Source: a virus. Taken from it: a DNA stretch of 21,895 nucleotides. This document shows, piece after piece, positions 21,718 through 21,895 of this stretch. The stretch lies in IMG/VR virus record IMGVR_UViG_3300047552_000251, positions 1 to 21,895 of that record; one strand, given 5' to 3'. The first letter of the stretch is position 1; every line of letters starts with the position of its first letter. The position numbers and the translations under genes are program-made. The notes below the pieces were generated by a model that saw nothing but the letters and a program-made list of their open reading frames with translations, ran no database searches and was not told the origin of the DNA.

Positions 21718-21895
21718 GTCCAGTAAAATTAAACTTTAAAATCTACCAAGGTAGCACCTTTAACGAGGTGCTACGTTGGGAGTCTAGTAAGAAGGTGTAT
21801 AAGCCTATTACAGCCATTACCCAAGCTGCGCCATGTGTCGTAACTTCTACTGGACATGCTTTACCTGATGGTTGGCGTGTCAAGATTACGAATGT
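21714..21895 (+). CDS. structural protein with FCCH-like start (partial, runs off the window)
   Basis: ATG 21714 overlaps the previous stop (ATGA) and 60 codons remain open to the edge. The N-terminus (Phe-Lys-Ile-Tyr-Gln-Gly-Ser-Thr-Phe, Leu-Arg-Trp-Glu) followed by Ile-Thr-x-Ala-Ala-Pro-Cys-Val-Val-Thr-x-x-x-His-x-Leu-Pro-Asp-Gly-Trp resembles phage proteins carrying a ubiquitin-activating-enzyme FCCH-like domain that lie near tail genes. Function unknown. Confidence 0.75.
   Translation, partial: MSPVKLNFKIYQGSTFNEVLRWESSKKVYKPITAITQAAPCVVTSTGHALPDGWRVKITN
21751..21774 (+). repeat. perfect 9-bp inverted repeat early in the last gene
   Basis: GTAGCACCT (21751-21759) and AGGTGCTAC (21766-21774) enclose a 6-base loop, 37 bases after the ATG. 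No T-run follows. It may be an mRNA structure affecting early elongation or coupling. Confidence 0.8.

Noticed and set aside
1-21895. tRNA genes, CRISPR arrays, insertion sequences, integrase or attachment sites
   Set aside because: I saw no cloverleaf with a T-arm consensus, no spaced repeat array, no transposase or integrase frame. The only mobile unit supported is the homing endonuclease.

Overview
The window is the tail and adsorption part of the late region of a double-stranded DNA siphovirus (long, flexible, non-contractile tail). All genes are on the + strand, are tightly packed and often overlap by 1-14 bases. Gene order and protein motifs match the lambda tail plan: major tail (tube) protein, G/T-type assembly chaperones, tape measure, then minor tail proteins M, L, K, I and J, then fibre and adhesin genes. 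A lambda-type tip with gpL cysteines, a JAMM plus NlpC/P60 gpK and a J protein points to a Gram-negative host. Three promoters with exact sigma70 boxes show use of host RNA polymerase. The DNA is AT-rich, and I cannot name the phage or the host genus.

Region 1 (1-3259): a 490-residue major tail protein that looks like two fused tube folds is followed by a UUCG hairpin. A G-like chaperone (1600-2034) and a T-like partner frame (2064-2363) are arranged for a -1 frameshift. A free-standing GIY-YIG homing endonuclease gene (2459-3151) sits between T and the tape measure gene. It is flanked by two identical 32-bp copies of a coding-end-plus-terminator sequence, and each copy is followed by a consensus promoter.

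Region 2 (3260-14866): the tape measure (1737 aa) and the M-L-K-I-J tail tip genes form one overlapping chain. J carries a 131-residue Hint (intein-like) domain near its N-terminus, without a +1 Cys/Ser/Thr. The domain lies inside a Gly-rich linker and is bounded by a short in-frame direct repeat.

Region 3 (14866-21077): an adhesin cluster of two trimeric-fibre-like proteins, a large LamG/SPRY receptor-binding protein whose base composition differs from everything around it, a glycine-rich protein, three small fibre-associated proteins built from shared modules, and a permuted papain-like (YiiX/NlpC-P60 superfamily) enzyme. Region 4 (21078-21895): a third promoter of the same family drives a coiled-coil, single-membrane-segment protein, followed by the start of a further structural gene that runs off the window.

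The most unusual signal is a promoter module found three times (2396-2459, 3185-3230, 21095-21157). Each has TTGACA-17 bp-TATAAT with a CCCC-containing arm inside the spacer. A complementary GGGG-containing arm lies downstream, 8 or 9 bases before an ATG. Transcripts reading in from upstream could fold the GGGG Shine-Dalgarno-like arm into a hairpin; transcripts starting at the promoter lack the other arm. This is the logic known for phage T4 late genes, including the GIY-YIG endonuclease I-TevI. In the middle copy the ATG is followed directly by stop codons.
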